Assembly (NCBI RefSeq): GCF_000016545.1
Contig: NC_009437.1
Coordinates: 2,061,394-2,125,393, forward strand
Length of the DNA: 64,000 bases
Source of the DNA: Caldicellulosiruptor saccharolyticus DSM 8903
GTDB taxonomy: Bacteria > Bacillota > Thermoanaerobacteria > Caldicellulosiruptorales > Caldicellulosiruptoraceae
Direction: 5' to 3'
Shown: piece after piece, positions 8,630 to 19,342 of the stretch
How positions within the stretch are numbered: the stretch's first letter is position 1
Layout of the letters: each line of letters starts with the position of its first letter
The notes under the pieces: model-generated
What the model saw: the letters and a program-made list of their open reading frames with translations, nothing else
Database searches by the model: none
Told to the model about the DNA's origin: nothing
Made by a program: the position numbers and the translations under genes

Positions 8630-9082
8630 TTGGTTTACTGGATTATAATTATGTTAACTTTTTTCTTAGACCAGCTAACAAAGGCAAAAGCTGAAAATGT
8701 TTTTGTTGGAAATCCTGTAAATCTACTGGGTGGAATTTTATCGCTCACCTATGTGCAAAACAGAGGTGGCGCTTTTTCCATCTTAGAGGGGAAAAGAAGA
8801 TTTTTTATAGTTGTTTCAATCATCCTTATTTTGCTTTTGTGTTATATGATGTTCAAGTCAACAAACAACCTTTACAAGTTTTCTTTCTCGCTGATAGTAG
8901 GAGGAGCGATGGGAAATCTTTTTGATAGGATTGCTAAGGGTTATGTAGTAGATTTTATTGATATAAGAATTATACCAGTGTTTAATCTTGCTGATTTCTT
9001 CATAACCTGTGGTGTACTTCTCTTGGCATTTCTGATACTGAAAGAGGGAGGCGAAGAGTTATTTCTGAAGAAAAAACCTTGA
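8630..9082 (+). CDS. lspA: Lipoprotein signal peptidase (signal peptidase II)
   Basis: LspA cleaves signal peptides from prolipoproteins after lipid attachment and is a four-helix membrane aspartyl protease. The product is about 150 residues. Family motifs are DQLTK, YVQNRGGAFSIL, GGAMGNLFDRIAKGYVVDFI (first catalytic Asp) and FNLADFFI (second catalytic Asp). I chose TTG at 8630 because AAGGTGAG is 7 bases upstream; the GTG at 8618 is part of that site. The stop overlaps the TTG of the pseudouridine synthase gene, a common lspA-rluD arrangement in Firmicutes. Confidence 0.9.
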   Translation: MVYWIIIMLTFFLDQLTKAKAENVFVGNPVNLLGGILSLTYVQNRGGAFSILEGKRRFFIVVSIILILLLCYMMFKSTNNLYKFSFSLIVGGAMGNLFDRIAKGYVVDFIDIRIIPVFNLADFFITCGVLLLAFLILKEGGEELFLKKKP

Positions 9083-9981
9083 CAGTAGAAGGTTTTGACG
9101 GACGACTGGATAAGTATCTTTCTGAGGCTCTTTCTAAAACCCGCAGTTTCGTTCAAAAGATAATAGAAGAAGGAAATGTATGGGTAAATCAATCACAAGT
9201 TTTAAAACCTGCATATAAAGTCAAGAGTGGAGATATAATCAAAGTTGTTATTCCTGAGCCTAAACAGCTATCCCTTGTTGCTCAAGATATAGATATTGAA
9301 GTTGTGTATGAAGATGAACACTTAGCAGTAATAAACAAACCTCGTGGCATGGTTGTACATCCCGGTGCAGGCAATTTTGAAAATACCCTTGTAAATGCAC
9401 TTTTGCACAAGTTCAGTGGGAGACTTAGCAGTATAAACGGAGTTATAAGACCCGGAATTGTCCACAGGCTCGACAAAGACACATCGGGACTTTTAATTGT
9501 TGCTAAAACAGATGAAGCACATATTAAACTTTCTGAAGCTTTAAAATCTCATCAAATAAAAAGGATATACTATGCTATATGTGAAGGTGTATTAAAAGAA
9601 GACAGTGGCGTAATAAATGCACCGATTGGGAGGCATCCTGTAAACAGGCTAAAAATGGCTGTTGTTCCCAATGGGAAAGAAGCAGTTACTTACTTTGAGG
9701 TTTTAGAAAGGTTTGACAAATACACTTTTATAAAACTAAGACTAAAGACAGGAAGGACTCACCAGATAAGAGTGCACATGTCGTATATAGGTTATCCTTT
9801 GCTTGGAGACAGTAGCTATGGAAGAGCAAAAAACGAGTTTGGAGTTCAGGGTCAGGTTCTTCATGCAGGTGAGATTGAGTTTGTTCACCCGATAACTTCA
9901 AAAGTGCTGCACTTTTCGGCTGACCTACCAGAGTACTTTCTTGAGATTTTAAATATACTGAGAAACAAAAACAATAAATAG
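9079..9981 (+). CDS. rluD: RluA/RluD-family 23S rRNA pseudouridine synthase
   Basis: The enzyme isomerises uridines in RNA, probably in 23S rRNA. The 300-residue product has an N-terminal S4 RNA-binding domain (GRLDKYLSEALSKTRSFVQ, residues about 7-70) and a pseudouridine synthase domain with the catalytic motif HRLDKDTSGLLIVAKT, then KTGRTHQIRVHMSYIGYPLLGD. The usual start is taken as TTG at 9079, overlapping the lspA stop. It has no clear site of its own; GGGAGG at 9046-9051 points rather to an in-frame ATT at 9061, so the exact start is open. A second RluA-type gene lies at 44012. Confidence 0.88.
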   Translation: MTVEGFDGRLDKYLSEALSKTRSFVQKIIEEGNVWVNQSQVLKPAYKVKSGDIIKVVIPEPKQLSLVAQDIDIEVVYEDEHLAVINKPRGMVVHPGAGNFENTLVNALLHKFSGRLSSINGVIRPGIVHRLDKDTSGLLIVAKTDEAHIKLSEALKSHQIKRIYYAICEGVLKEDSGVINAPIGRHPVNRLKMAVVPNGKEAVTYFEVLERFDKYTFIKLRLKTGRTHQIRVHMSYIGYPLLGDSSYGRAKNEFGVQGQVLHAGEIEFVHPITSKVLHFSADLPEYFLEILNILRNKNNK

Positions 9982-10002
9982 CATATATAACATAAAAAAC
10001 CA

Positions 10003-10032
10003 TAGACAAGGTGTACATTTTGGTGTTATAAT
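10003..10032 (+). promoter_or_regulatory. Promoter of the pyrimidine operon
   Basis: TAGACA (10003-10008), an 18-base spacer and TATAAT (10027-10032) precede the PyrR attenuator. No other promoter is as clear in the long pyr block. Confidence 0.6.
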
Positions 10033-10082
10033 AGCTAAAAAAATAAACAAAAATTGAATAGTGGCTTGAAGAGAATTTAAGA

Positions 10083-10187
10083 CCTTTAAGCTGGCCCTGT
10101 GAGGCGGCAAGGTTGAAATAAGAAAGGTTGAAAGTATTAGTGTGTCAAAAAAGCTTCTTGCCAATTCACAGGCAGGAAGCTTTTTTT
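10083..10187 (+). promoter_or_regulatory. PyrR attenuator with intrinsic terminator
   Basis: The leader carries the conserved PyrR-binding loop CCCTGTGAGGC (10095-10105) in a hairpin closed by CCTT/AAGG (10083-10112). GGCAAG at 10106-10111 can instead pair with CTTGCC at 10157-10162, which is the 5' arm of the terminator stem 10147-10162/10171-10186, followed by a T-run. Three mutually exclusive structures are therefore visible, as in known pyr attenuators: UMP-bound PyrR should hold the first hairpin and cause termination. Confidence 0.85.
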
Positions 10188-10209
10188 GTGCCAAAGGAGG
10201 TGCTGTATT

Positions 10210-10758
10210 TTGGAAAAATTTAAAGAAATTATGGATGCCAATCAAATGAGACGGGCTTTAGTCAGGATTTCTCACGAGATACTTGAAAAGAACAAGGGTG
10301 TTGAAAATCTTTGCCTTGTTGGGATTCAGCGAAGAGGTGTAACTCTGGCAAAAAGGATACAGGAAAACATAGAAATGATAGAAGGTGTAAAGCTTCCTCT
10401 GGGCATTCTTGACATCACATTTTACAGGGACGATTTGAGTCTGCTTTCTGAGCATCCGACGGTTAACTCTACAAGGATTGATTTTGATATAAACAACAAG
10501 AAGATAGTTTTAGTAGATGACGTCATTTTTACAGGCAGAACAGTCAGAGCAGCAATTGAAGCTTTGATGGACATGGGAAGACCAAAGATGATTCAGTTCG
10601 CAGTGTTGATTGACAGAGGACACAGAGAACTTCCAATTAGGGCTGACTATGTAGGAAAAAATGTTCCAACTTCGAGAAAAGAGATTGTTCACGTTCTTGT
10701 TGATGAGTTTGACAACGACAACAGAGTAATAATTGAACAGCTTGATAGGGAAATATAA
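10210..10758 (+). CDS. pyrR: Pyrimidine operon attenuation protein / uracil phosphoribosyltransferase
   Basis: PyrR binds the pyr leader RNA when UMP is high and stops transcription. It also has uracil phosphoribosyltransferase activity. The 182-residue product shows the PRPP-binding loop [18 protein letters not shown] and the family segments [10 protein letters not shown] and [22 protein letters not shown] at 10210 is the start, since AAAGGAGG lies 9 bases upstream. It sits directly behind its own attenuator and ahead of uraA, 22 bases on, the classical autoregulated layout. Confidence 0.93.
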   Translation: MEKFKEIMDANQMRRALVRISHEILEKNKGVENLCLVGIQRRGVTLAKRIQENIEMIEGVKLPLGILDITFYRDDLSLLSEHPTVNSTRIDFDINNKKIVLVDDVIFTGRTVRAAIEALMDMGRPKMIQFAVLIDRGHRELPIRADYVGKNVPTSRKEIVHVLVDEFDNDNRVIIEQLDREI

Positions 10759-10780
10759 CTTTAAAAGAAAGGAGAAAGCT

Positions 10781-12160
10781 TTGAAAATGAACAGAGTTGT
10801 TCAGGTTGAAGAAAAGCTTCCATTTTTAAAAACCTTGCCTTTGAGTCTTCAACATCTTTTTGCCATGGTTGGCGCAACAATCTTGGTTCCTATTCTGGTA
10901 GGACTTAGCCCAACTGTTGCTCTCTTTACAAGTGGTGTGGGGACCATAATATATATTCTTGTAACAAAAAACAAAATACCTGCATATCTTGGCTCTTCAT
11001 TTGCATTTATCAATCCTATTATCACAGTCTCTGCTTCGCTTGGAGGCAAAGAATATGCTCTTGCTGGATGTATTGCATCAGGTGTTGTGTACTTAGTTGT
11101 AGCATTTCTTGTGTACCTATTTGGAACAAACTGGATTGACAGGCTACTGCCACCTGTTGTTGTAGGTCCTGTTGTGATGATTATTGGACTTTCTCTTGCA
11201 AGAGCGGCAGCTGTAAAATCAGCTGGACTTTTCAAAGAGGTTATAAAAGACGGTCAGATTTTAGAAGTTGCGGTCAACGTGATAAAAAGTCCTGTTTGCT
11301 GGGTTTCTATCTTTACATTACTTGTTGCCGTGTTTGGCTCTGTTTACTTTAAAGGATTTTTTAAAGTCATACCTGTTTTGATTGGACTTGTAAGTGGATA
11401 TCTTTTTGCATATGTACTTGACTTGATTGGCATGAACACAAATCTTCTCAATTCATTCTATCCAAATGGCAAGTATGTTCCGTTTTTGAACTATGAAGTT
11501 ATCAAGAATGCAAAATGGCTGGGACTTCCTCAGTTCACATTTCCAAAGTTTTCGCTCTCTGCTATTTTATCAATTGCTCCAATTGCCATAGTTACAATAA
11601 CAGAACATATTGGACATCTTCTTGTGACAAATAATGTTGTGGGAAGAGACTTTACAAAAAATCCTGGGCTTCACAGGTCATTAGCAGGAGATGGGCTTGC
11701 AACAATTGCTGCAGGTTTTCTTGGAGGTCCTCCTAATACAACATATGGTGAAAATATTGGTGTTATGGCTATAACAAAGGTGTACAGCACATGGGTGATC
11801 TTGTGGGCAGCAATCTTGGCAATTTTGCTCTCATTTGTCCAAAAGCTTGGTGCTCTTATTCAGGTAATTCCTTCACCTGTAATCGGGGGAATCAGTATCC
11901 TGCTGTTTGGTGTTATTGCTTCATCTGGGTTGAGAATGATGATTGAAAGCAAAGTGGACTTGTCTCAAACACGCAACCTTGTAATTGCTTCTGTGGTTTT
12001 AATAATTGGCGTTGGTGGAACAAAACTCAAATTTTTCAACATTGAATTTGAAGGAATGGCGCTTGCTACATTTGTCGGAATAATCTTAAATCTTCTTTTA
12101 CCAGAGTCAAAAGAACTCAAAGTGGCAAAGGCAAAAGAAGCTTTAGAACCAAATAATTAA
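10781..12160 (+). CDS. uraA: Uracil permease
   Basis: This is a proton-linked uracil importer of the NAT/NCS2 family in the cytoplasmic membrane. The product is 459 residues with about 12-14 hydrophobic segments. Family motifs include LPLSLQHLFAMVGATILVPIL near the start, ITEHIGHL and GDGLATIAAGFLGGPPNTTYGENIGV in the core, and PSPVIGGISILLFG. The start TTG at 10781 has AAAGGAG 6 bases upstream; the ATG at 10787 is less well spaced. It belongs to the PyrR-controlled operon as in Bacillus (pyrP), and is followed by a hairpin terminator before pyrB. Confidence 0.92.
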   Translation: MKMNRVVQVEEKLPFLKTLPLSLQHLFAMVGATILVPILVGLSPTVALFTSGVGTIIYILVTKNKIPAYLGSSFAFINPIITVSASLGGKEYALAGCIASGVVYLVVAFLVYLFGTNWIDRLLPPVVVGPVVMIIGLSLARAAAVKSAGLFKEVIKDGQILEVAVNVIKSPVCWVSIFTLLVAVFGSVYFKGFFKVIPVLIGLVSGYLFAYVLDLIGMNTNLLNSFYPNGKYVPFLNYEVIKNAKWLGLPQFTFPKFSLSAILSIAPIAIVTITEHIGHLLVTNNVVGRDFTKNPGLHRSLAGDGLATIAAGFLGGPPNTTYGENIGVMAITKVYSTWVILWAAILAILLSFVQKLGALIQVIPSPVIGGISILLFGVIASSGLRMMIESKVDLSQTRNLVIASVVLIIGVGGTKLKFFNIEFEGMALATFVGIILNLLLPESKELKVAKAKEALEPNN

Positions 12161-12161
12161 G

Positions 12162-12188
12162 GGTAGGGGTATTTTCCCTACCTTTTTT
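12162..12188 (+). terminator. Intrinsic terminator between uraA and pyrB
   Basis: Stem GGTAGGG / CCCTACC with a 7-base loop is followed by six T. It lies inside the pyr operon, so it should reduce but not abolish transcription of the biosynthetic genes. No PyrR-binding loop was seen next to it. Confidence 0.75.
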
Positions 12189-12211
12189 GTAAACAGTCGG
12201 AGGTGGATAGA

Positions 12212-13129
12212 TTGAAACATTTGCTTGGGCTAAGAGACCTTTCAAAAGAGGATATTATAAAAATACTGAATCTTGCAAAAGATATGAAGACAATTTTAAA
12301 GAGTGAAACCAAAAAGACTCCTCATCTGCAGGGGTACTCTGTAGTGACTTTATTTTATGAAAACAGCACAAGAACACGAACATCGTTTGAACTTGCAGCA
12401 AAGTTTATGAGTGCAAATACAACATCAATCTCGGTGCAAACCAGCAGTGTACAAAAAGGAGAATCTTTGCTTGACACTGTAAAAACTTTGGAAGCTCTAA
12501 AAACAGATGTGCTAATTGTCAGACATTCTGTTTCTGGCGTGCCGCATTTTATTGCTAAAAACTGTTCATTTTCAGTCATAAACGCTGGTGATGGAATGAA
12601 CGAGCATCCAACTCAGGCACTGCTTGATATGTTCACAATAAGAGAAAGGCTTGGAACAATTGAGAAGTTGAAGATAGCAATCATTGGCGATATTCTCCAC
12701 AGCAGGGTTGCAAGGAGTAACATATGGGGGCTTTCTAAATTTGACAACCAAATAACCGTGTTTGGCCCGCAAACTCTTATTCCACCTTATATTGAAAACT
12801 TTGCTAAGGTTGCATCTTCTTTAGAAGAGGCAGTCTCAGGAAAAGATATTGTAATAGATTTGAGGATTCAGCTTGAGAGACAAAAACGGGGCTTTATAAC
12901 ATCTAAACAAGAATATTATAAGTTTTATGGATTGAACGAGGATATAATGAAGTTTATTTCAGACAGCACCCTGATAATGCATCCTGGTCCTGTCAACAGG
13001 GGAGTTGAAATTTCTTCAGAGGTGATGCAGCTTAAAAATTCTACGATTGATGAGCAGGTTACAAACGGTATTGCTGTTAGAATGGCGGTTTTATACCTTT
13101 GCACGCGCAAGGAGGGAATTTATAGGTGA
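12212..13129 (+). CDS. pyrB: Aspartate carbamoyltransferase catalytic subunit
   Basis: This enzyme forms N-carbamoyl-aspartate from carbamoyl phosphate and aspartate. The 305-residue length is normal. Signatures are the carbamoyl-phosphate loop [29 protein letters not shown], and the aspartate-binding [14 protein letters not shown] at 12212 is favoured because GGAGG stands 8 bases upstream. No regulatory pyrI gene is present, as in most Firmicutes. The stop overlaps the start of pyrC. Confidence 0.94.
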
Positions 13130-14421
13130 TGATATTGATAAAAAATGCGCAGATTATAAATAGTCTTCATGACAAAGTTGAAAAAGCTGATATATTGATA
13201 GTTGATGATAAGATAAAAAAGATTGGCAAAGACATAGAAGAAAATCCTGAAAAGATGACTATAATTGACGCAAGCGGTAAGGTTGTGATGCCAAGCTTTA
13301 CTGATATTCACTGTCATTTGCGCGAACCTGGTTTTGAATACAAAGAAGACATAAAGAGTGGAAGTAGGTCTGCTGCAGCAGGAGGATTTACAACAATCTG
13401 TTGTATGCCAAACACAAACCCTCCTGTAGACAACAGAGCAATGGTTGCGTATATAAAATATCGTGCAAGAGAAGTCTCACCAATTGAAGTTTTACCTGTT
13501 GGGGCTATAACAAAAGGACTTTTAGGGGAAGAGCTTGCAGAGATAGGATTTATGAAAGAAGAAGGTGCTATTGCCATATCAGACGATGGAAAGTGTGTTA
13601 TGAATGCTAATCTTATGAAAAATGCCCTTTTGTACTCAAGAGATTTTTCAATTCCTGTCATTTCACACTGTGAAGATACGAACTTATCTGAAGGAGGACA
13701 GATAAATTTAGGATATGTGTCAACAATCACAGGACTCAGAGGAATTCCACGCGAGGCAGAATCAGTTATCATTGCAAGAGATATTCTTCTTGCAAAAGAA
13801 ACAAAATCACATCTTCATATAACCCATGTGTCCACTAAAGAATCAGTCAGGCTCATAAAAATGGCAAAAGAGTGGGGTGTAAATGTCACGGCTGACACAT
13901 GTCCGCATTATATAAGCCTTACAGAAGAAGAGGTGCTTGGGTTTAACACAAACGCAAAAGTAAACCCTCCTCTGAGAACACAAGAGGATGTTGAAGCTCT
14001 AATTGAAGGATTAAAAGAAGGTGTAATTGACTGTATATCAACAGACCATGCCCCGCATCATAAAGATGAAAAGAATGTCGAATTTAACCTTGCTGCAAGT
14101 GGTACAATTGGATTTGAAACTGCATTTTCTGTGCTGTTCACCTACCTTGTTGAGAAAAATGGGTTTGATATTGGGAAAATAGTAGAACTTTTGAACCACA
14201 ATCCCAGAAAAATAATTGGACTTTCTCCAAATGTTTTAAAAGAAGGTGAAAAAGCCAACCTTGTAATTGTGGATTTAAAGAAAAAGTGGGAAGTAAAAGA
14301 AGAAAACATTGTGTCAAAGTCAAAAAATAGTGTGTTTTTGGGAAAACTTTTGACTTCTTATGTTGAGACAGTAATATACAATGGGAAGATATTAAAAAAG
14401 GACGGTGTTTTGAATTGCTAA
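13126..14421 (+). CDS. pyrC: Dihydroorotase
   Basis: This zinc enzyme cyclises carbamoyl-aspartate to dihydroorotate. The 431-residue product is a type I dihydroorotase of the amidohydrolase superfamily. Metal ligands lie in [40 protein letters not shown] and [12 protein letters not shown]. The start is GTG 13126 or ATG 13129, both served by AGGAGG, and both overlap the pyrB stop, so translation is coupled. The 3' end overlaps pyrF by 7 bases. Confidence 0.94.
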
Positions 14422-15332
14422 ACTTTTCTGACAGGCTAATTGAGTCTATAAAAAAGAAAAATAGTGTTCTTATAGCAGGAATTGATACAAGCATTGAAAA
14501 CGTACCAGATTATTTTATCAAAAGATTTTATGACAGAGAAAAAAGCGAGATTGACAATTTGAAAACCATTTTGTTTGAATACAACCGAAGAATTATTGAT
14601 GCTGTGGAAGAAAATGTGGTTGGGGTAAAGTTTCAGGCAGCATTCTTCGAACAGTATTCTTACCATGGGTTTGAGGTTTTGCATAAACTCTGTGAATATG
14701 CTAAAAACAAAAAGCTTGTGGTAATCTTTGATGGCAAAAGAAACGACATCTCAAGCTCTGCAAAAGGATACTCAAATGCTTACCTTGGCGAAACACCTGT
14801 TTTTGGCAGAAAAATAAGGTTTTTTGAGTTTGACGCAATCACCACAAACCCTTATCTTGGTCAAGACGGTATAAAGCCATTTGTTGAAGACTGTGAGAGA
14901 TTTAAAAAAGGTCTGTTTGTGCTTGTTAAGACTTCCAACCCTTCTTCTGCCGATTTCCAAGATCTGACGGTAGAAGATAAATACCTTTTCGAGGTTGTTG
15001 CTGAAAAAGTTTATGAATGGGGAAAAAACTGTGTAGGAAAAGAAGGTTACAGTGATATTGGTGCCGTTGTAGGTGCAACTCAAAAAGAAGCTGCTAAAAG
15101 AATAAGGGAAATCTTGCCAAACTCTTTCCTTCTTGTACCAGGAATCGGTGTGCAGGGAGGAAAAGTAGAAGATTTGAAATATTTTGTGGACAGCAACAAC
15201 ATGGGCATAATAGTAAATTCGTCGCGTGATATAATCTATGCATACAAAAACTATGTTCATTCTGATTTTGAAAAGAGCAGCTACTTAGCTTCAAAAAGTA
15301 TCAAAGAAAGTATCAACGCAGCAATCTCTTAA
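14415..15332 (+). CDS. pyrF: Orotidine 5'-phosphate decarboxylase (type 2)
   Basis: PyrF makes UMP from OMP, the last step of the pathway. The 305-residue length and the motif [18 protein letters not shown] place it in the longer type 2 group rather than the roughly 240-residue Bacillus type. [12 protein letters not shown] and [14 protein letters not shown] are also family segments. TTG at 14415 is the start and lies inside the pyrC end. carB follows after 34 bases. Confidence 0.92.
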   Translation: MLNFSDRLIESIKKKNSVLIAGIDTSIENVPDYFIKRFYDREKSEIDNLKTILFEYNRRIIDAVEENVVGVKFQAAFFEQYSYHGFEVLHKLCEYAKNKKLVVIFDGKRNDISSSAKGYSNAYLGETPVFGRKIRFFEFDAITTNPYLGQDGIKPFVEDCERFKKGLFVLVKTSNPSSADFQDLTVEDKYLFEVVAEKVYEWGKNCVGKEGYSDIGAVVGATQKEAAKRIREILPNSFLLVPGIGVQGGKVEDLKYFVDSNNMGIIVNSSRDIIYAYKNYVHSDFEKSSYLASKSIKESINAAIS

Positions 15333-15366
15333 AGAAATAAAATCTCAGAAGAGGTGAAACTTTAAA

Positions 15367-18300
15367 GTGCCACTTAGAAAGGATATCAAAAAGGTTTTGG
15401 TCATTGGTTCAGGACCAATTATAATTGGCCAGGCAGCTGAGTTTGACTATTCAGGAAGTCAGGCTTGCAAGGCATTAAAAGAAGAGGGTATTGAGGTTGT
15501 TCTTATAAACTCAAACCCAGCAACAATCATGACAGACAAAACAATGGCAGACAGTATCTATATTGAGCCTATAACTTGTGAGATAATAGAAAGAATAATT
15601 CAAAAAGAAAAAGTTGATTCTATATTGCCAACACTTGGAGGACAGACAGGACTCAACACTGCCGTTGAACTTTACAAAAGTGGGATCCTTGACAAATACA
15701 ATGTCAAGGTAATTGGAACAAACATTGAAGCCATTGAGTTTGCAGAAGATAGACAACTTTTCAAACAGCTTATGATAAAAATTGGCGAACCTGTTGTTCC
15801 AAGTGAGGTTGTAAACTGCGTAGAAGATGGTCTTGCGTTTGCAAAGAAAATAGGCTTTCCCGTTATAATAAGGCCGGCATATACCCTTGGTGGAACCGGC
15901 GGTGGAATTGCAAACAATGAAGGGGAATTTTTAGAGATTGCGAGAAGAGGTCTTTCTTACAGTCCTGTACACCAAATACTTGTTGAAAAAAGCATAAAAG
16001 GTTGGAAAGAGATAGAGTATGAGGTTATGCGAGATTCAAACGGATGCCTGATTACTGTGTGTAACATGGAGAATATTGACCCAGTGGGAATTCATACAGG
16101 CGATAGCATTGTTGTTGCACCATCGCAGACACTTTCTGATAAAGAATATCAAATGCTAAGATCATCTGCTCTCAAAATCATAGATGCTCTGAAGATTGAG
16201 GGAGGGTGCAACGTCCAGTTTGCCTTAAATCCTGATAGCTTTGAATATGCAGTAATTGAAGTAAATCCAAGGGTCAGCCGCTCATCTGCTTTGGCTTCAA
16301 AAGCAACAGGGTATCCAATTGCCAGAATTGCTGCAAAGATTGCGCTTGGCTATACACTTGATGAAATAGAAAATGCCATTACAAAGATGACATATGCAAG
16401 CTTTGAACCAGCTCTTGACTATGTTGTTCTTAAAATTCCTCGCTGGCCGTTTGACAAGTTCACTTATGCAAACAGAAAGCTTGGTACACAGATGAAGGCA
16501 ACTGGAGAGGTTATGTCAATTGGAAGAACCTTTGAAGAAAGCCTTTTAAAAGGTATAAGGTCTCTTGACATAGGACTGGATTACTTAGACCTTCCAGAGC
16601 TAAAAAGTTTAGATAACGAATCTCTCTCACAACTTATAATCGAGGCAGATGACAGAAGAATATTTGCACTTGCTGAGGCTATAAGAAGAGGATATGAAAT
16701 TGAATACCTATACCAAATCAGCAAAGTAGACAGATTTTTCCTCCACAAGATTAAAAATATAATCGAGATGGAAGAAAGAATTAGAAAAGAGGATTTAAAC
16801 AGCAATATTTTGCTTGAAGCAAAGAAAATGGGGTTCAGTGACAAGACAATTGCAAATATCAAGGGGATATTTGAAAATGAAGTGAGAAGTTTGAGAAAGA
16901 GCCTGAACATAACACCTGTATATAAAATGGTTGACACATGTGCAGCAGAATTTGAAGCAAAAACTCCATATTATTATTCCACATATGAAAGAGAAAATGA
17001 TGAAGCAATTTCACAAACATTAGATACCAAGAAAAAAATTGTTGTTCTGGGCTCAGGTCCGATTAGAATTGGTCAGGGAATTGAGTTTGATTATACTTCT
17101 GTACACAGTGTTTATACACTCTCAAAGTTTGGCATAAAGTCTGTGATTATCAACAACAACCCTGAAACTGTAAGTACTGATTTTGATACTTCAGATATGC
17201 TCTTTTTTGAACCTCTTACAAAAGAAGATGTGTTAAATGTCATTGAGACAGTGAAAGCAGAGGGTGTGATAGTCCAATTTGGTGGGCAGACAGCTATAAA
17301 ACTTTCTCAGCAGCTTGCAAAAGAGGGTATTAAGATCTTTGGTACAAGCGCAGAGGGAATAGATATTGCAGAAGACAGAGAAAGATTTGACAAAATCTTG
17401 AACAAGCTTAACATCAAAAGACCTCCAGGCTTTACATGTTATACGCTGCAAGAAGCACTAAGAATAGCAAACTCATTGGGATATCCTGTGCTTGTGCGGC
17501 CTTCATATGTTCTTGGCGGACAGGGTATGAAAATTGCCTTTGACGATGACGATATTGTGGAGATGCTCAGCTATGCAAAAAATTTAAATAGCCATCCTAT
17601 CCTCATTGACAAATACATCGTCGGAAAAGAAATAGAGGTTGATGCTATATCTGATGGTGAAGATATCTTAATTCCAGGAATAATGGAACATATTGAAAGA
17701 GCGGGTGTTCATTCGGGAGACAGTATTTCCCTGTATCCTGCAAGGAATATTTCAAAGTATATTGAAGAAAGAATTGTCGAATACACTCTCAAAATAGCAA
17801 GAGAGCTTGAGTGCAAAGGGCTTATGAATGTACAGTTTATTGTTCAAAACGAAGAACTTTACGTCATCGAAGTAAATCCAAGGGGAAGCAGAACAGTACC
17901 GTTTTTGAGCAAGGTAACTGGTGTTCCTATGGTTGAGCTTGCAACAATGGTAAGTTTGGGATATAGGCTGAAAGATTTGGTAACTACAATTGGGCTTTTG
18001 CCAAAAAAAGATTTCTATGCATTTAAAGTTCCTGTTTTCTCATTTGAAAAGCTTCCTGATGTTGAAGTATCACTTGGTCCTGAGATGAAGTCAACAGGTG
18101 AGGTTATGGGAATTTCGAAAGACTATTATGTTGCACTTTACAAAGGGCTTGTTGCAAGCGGAACAAAGCTTCCATTAGAAGGTGGAGTGCTTTTTACTGT
18201 TGCCGACCCTGATAAAAATGAAATCATTCCAATTGCTGAGAAATTTGAAAAGCTTGGATTCAAGATATATGCAACGTCAAAGACAGCAAAACATCTGAAT

Positions 18301-18594
18301 TTTTATCAGGTTGCTGCAAATCACGTTAAAAAAGTGTCTGAAGGAAGTCCAAATATAATAGATTTGATTAGAAAGGGAGAAATAAACATTGTCATCAATA
18401 CTCCTACAAAAGGAAGGCAGCCGCAAAGAGATGGTTTTTTGATAAGAAGGTTTGCTGTGGAAAATAAGGTACCAATCTTCACTTCAGTTGATACTGCAAA
18501 GGCTGCAGTTGAAATTATTGAGTTTCTAAAACAAAAAAGAGAGCTTGACATATTTAACGTAGGAGAGATTGATAATGAAGCTATTAGACGTTAA
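15367..18594 (+). CDS. carB: Carbamoyl-phosphate synthase large subunit
   Basis: CarB makes carbamoyl phosphate from bicarbonate, ammonia and two ATP. The 1075-residue product shows the internal duplication of this family: [20 protein letters not shown] near the start and [20 protein letters not shown] near residue 560, each with its own ATP-grasp domain ([20 protein letters not shown] and [20 protein letters not shown]). The C-terminal part (from about 940) is the MGS-like allosteric domain. The start is GTG 15367 with GAGGTG upstream. The partner gene carA is not in this operon and must lie elsewhere. The end overlaps the beginning of pyrK. Confidence 0.95.
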   Translation: MPLRKDIKKVLVIGSGPIIIGQAAEFDYSGSQACKALKEEGIEVVLINSNPATIMTDKTMADSIYIEPITCEIIERIIQKEKVDSILPTLGGQTGLNTAVELYKSGILDKYNVKVIGTNIEAIEFAEDRQLFKQLMIKIGEPVVPSEVVNCVEDGLAFAKKIGFPVIIRPAYTLGGTGGGIANNEGEFLEIARRGLSYSPVHQILVEKSIKGWKEIEYEVMRDSNGCLITVCNMENIDPVGIHTGDSIVVAPSQTLSDKEYQMLRSSALKIIDALKIEGGCNVQFALNPDSFEYAVIEVNPRVSRSSALASKATGYPIARIAAKIALGYTLDEIENAITKMTYASFEPALDYVVLKIPRWPFDKFTYANRKLGTQMKATGEVMSIGRTFEESLLKGIRSLDIGLDYLDLPELKSLDNESLSQLIIEADDRRIFALAEAIRRGYEIEYLYQISKVDRFFLHKIKNIIEMEERIRKEDLNSNILLEAKKMGFSDKTIANIKGIFENEVRSLRKSLNITPVYKMVDTCAAEFEAKTPYYYSTYERENDEAISQTLDTKKKIVVLGSGPIRIGQGIEFDYTSVHSVYTLSKFGIKSVIINNNPETVSTDFDTSDMLFFEPLTKEDVLNVIETVKAEGVIVQFGGQTAIKLSQQLAKEGIKIFGTSAEGIDIAEDRERFDKILNKLNIKRPPGFTCYTLQEALRIANSLGYPVLVRPSYVLGGQGMKIAFDDDDIVEMLSYAKNLNSHPILIDKYIVGKEIEVDAISDGEDILIPGIMEHIERAGVHSGDSISLYPARNISKYIEERIVEYTLKIARELECKGLMNVQFIVQNEELYVIEVNPRGSRTVPFLSKVTGVPMVELATMVSLGYRLKDLVTTIGLLPKKDFYAFKVPVFSFEKLPDVEVSLGPEMKSTGEVMGISKDYYVALYKGLVASGTKLPLEGGVLFTVADPDKNEIIPIAEKFEKLGFKIYATSKTAKHLNFYQVAANHVKKVSEGSPNIIDLIRKGEINIVINTPTKGRQPQRDGFLIRRFAVENKVPIFTSVDTAKAAVEIIEFLKQKRELDIFNVGEIDNEAIRR

Positions 18595-19342
18595 AATTGA
18601 AGAAAATGTAAAGATTGCAAATGATATATTTCTTCTGTCATTTGAATGCGAATATTTAGCAGAGAATTTTAAACCGGGCAATTTTGTGAATATTCTAATT
18701 GATAAAGAGAGCATTTATCCTCTTTTAAGAAGACCTTTTAGTATCTCTTTTGTTGAAACAAACAAAGTTTTTATCGGTTACAAAGTGGTAGGTAAAGGCA
18801 CAAAACTTCTTTCTCAAAAATCAAAAGGAGATGCTATTAATATCTTAGGTCCACTTGGAAATTCATTTTTGACAGACACATTCGACGGTAAGGTTGCTGT
18901 GATTGGAGGGGGAGTTGGAATTTTCCCACTTGTTGGTCTTTGTAAAGAGCTCAAAAATAGAGGCAATAAAGTTGATGTATTTCTTGGATTTAGAAGCATA
19001 AACTCAATGTTTTTGGTAGAAAGATTCAATAGCATTTGCAACAATACCTTAATAGCGACAGATGATGGCAGTAGCGGTTATAAAGGGAGTGTTGTTGAGC
19101 TTTTTAAAGCAAATTTTTCAAAAGAGGAATATAAAGTTGTTTTTTGCTGTGGTCCAAAGCCTATGTTAAAGGCGATTAAAAATCTCAAACTTCCCGTAAA
19201 ATGTTATGCCTCTTTAGAAGAAAAAATGGCGTGCGGAGTAGGCGCATGTCTTTGCTGTAGTATAAAAGGAAAAGATGACAAAATGTATCATGTGTGTTCA
19301 GATGGTCCTGTTTTTGATATAATGGAGGTTGAGATTGAATGA
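18575..19342 (+). CDS. pyrK: Dihydroorotate dehydrogenase B, electron transfer subunit
   Basis: PyrK carries FAD and a 2Fe-2S cluster and passes electrons from dihydroorotate, via PyrD, to NAD+. The 255-residue product has FAD-binding LLRRPFSI, the NAD-binding loop [14 protein letters not shown], and the cluster motif [12 protein letters not shown]...[10 protein letters not shown], so all cluster cysteines are present. ATG 18575 has AGGAGA 8 bases upstream and overlaps the carB end by 20 bases. It overlaps pyrD by 4 bases, matching a tight stoichiometric pair. Confidence 0.93.
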   Translation: MKLLDVKIEENVKIANDIFLLSFECEYLAENFKPGNFVNILIDKESIYPLLRRPFSISFVETNKVFIGYKVVGKGTKLLSQKSKGDAINILGPLGNSFLTDTFDGKVAVIGGGVGIFPLVGLCKELKNRGNKVDVFLGFRSINSMFLVERFNSICNNTLIATDDGSSGYKGSVVELFKANFSKEEYKVVFCCGPKPMLKAIKNLKLPVKCYASLEEKMACGVGACLCCSIKGKDDKMYHVCSDGPVFDIMEVEIE

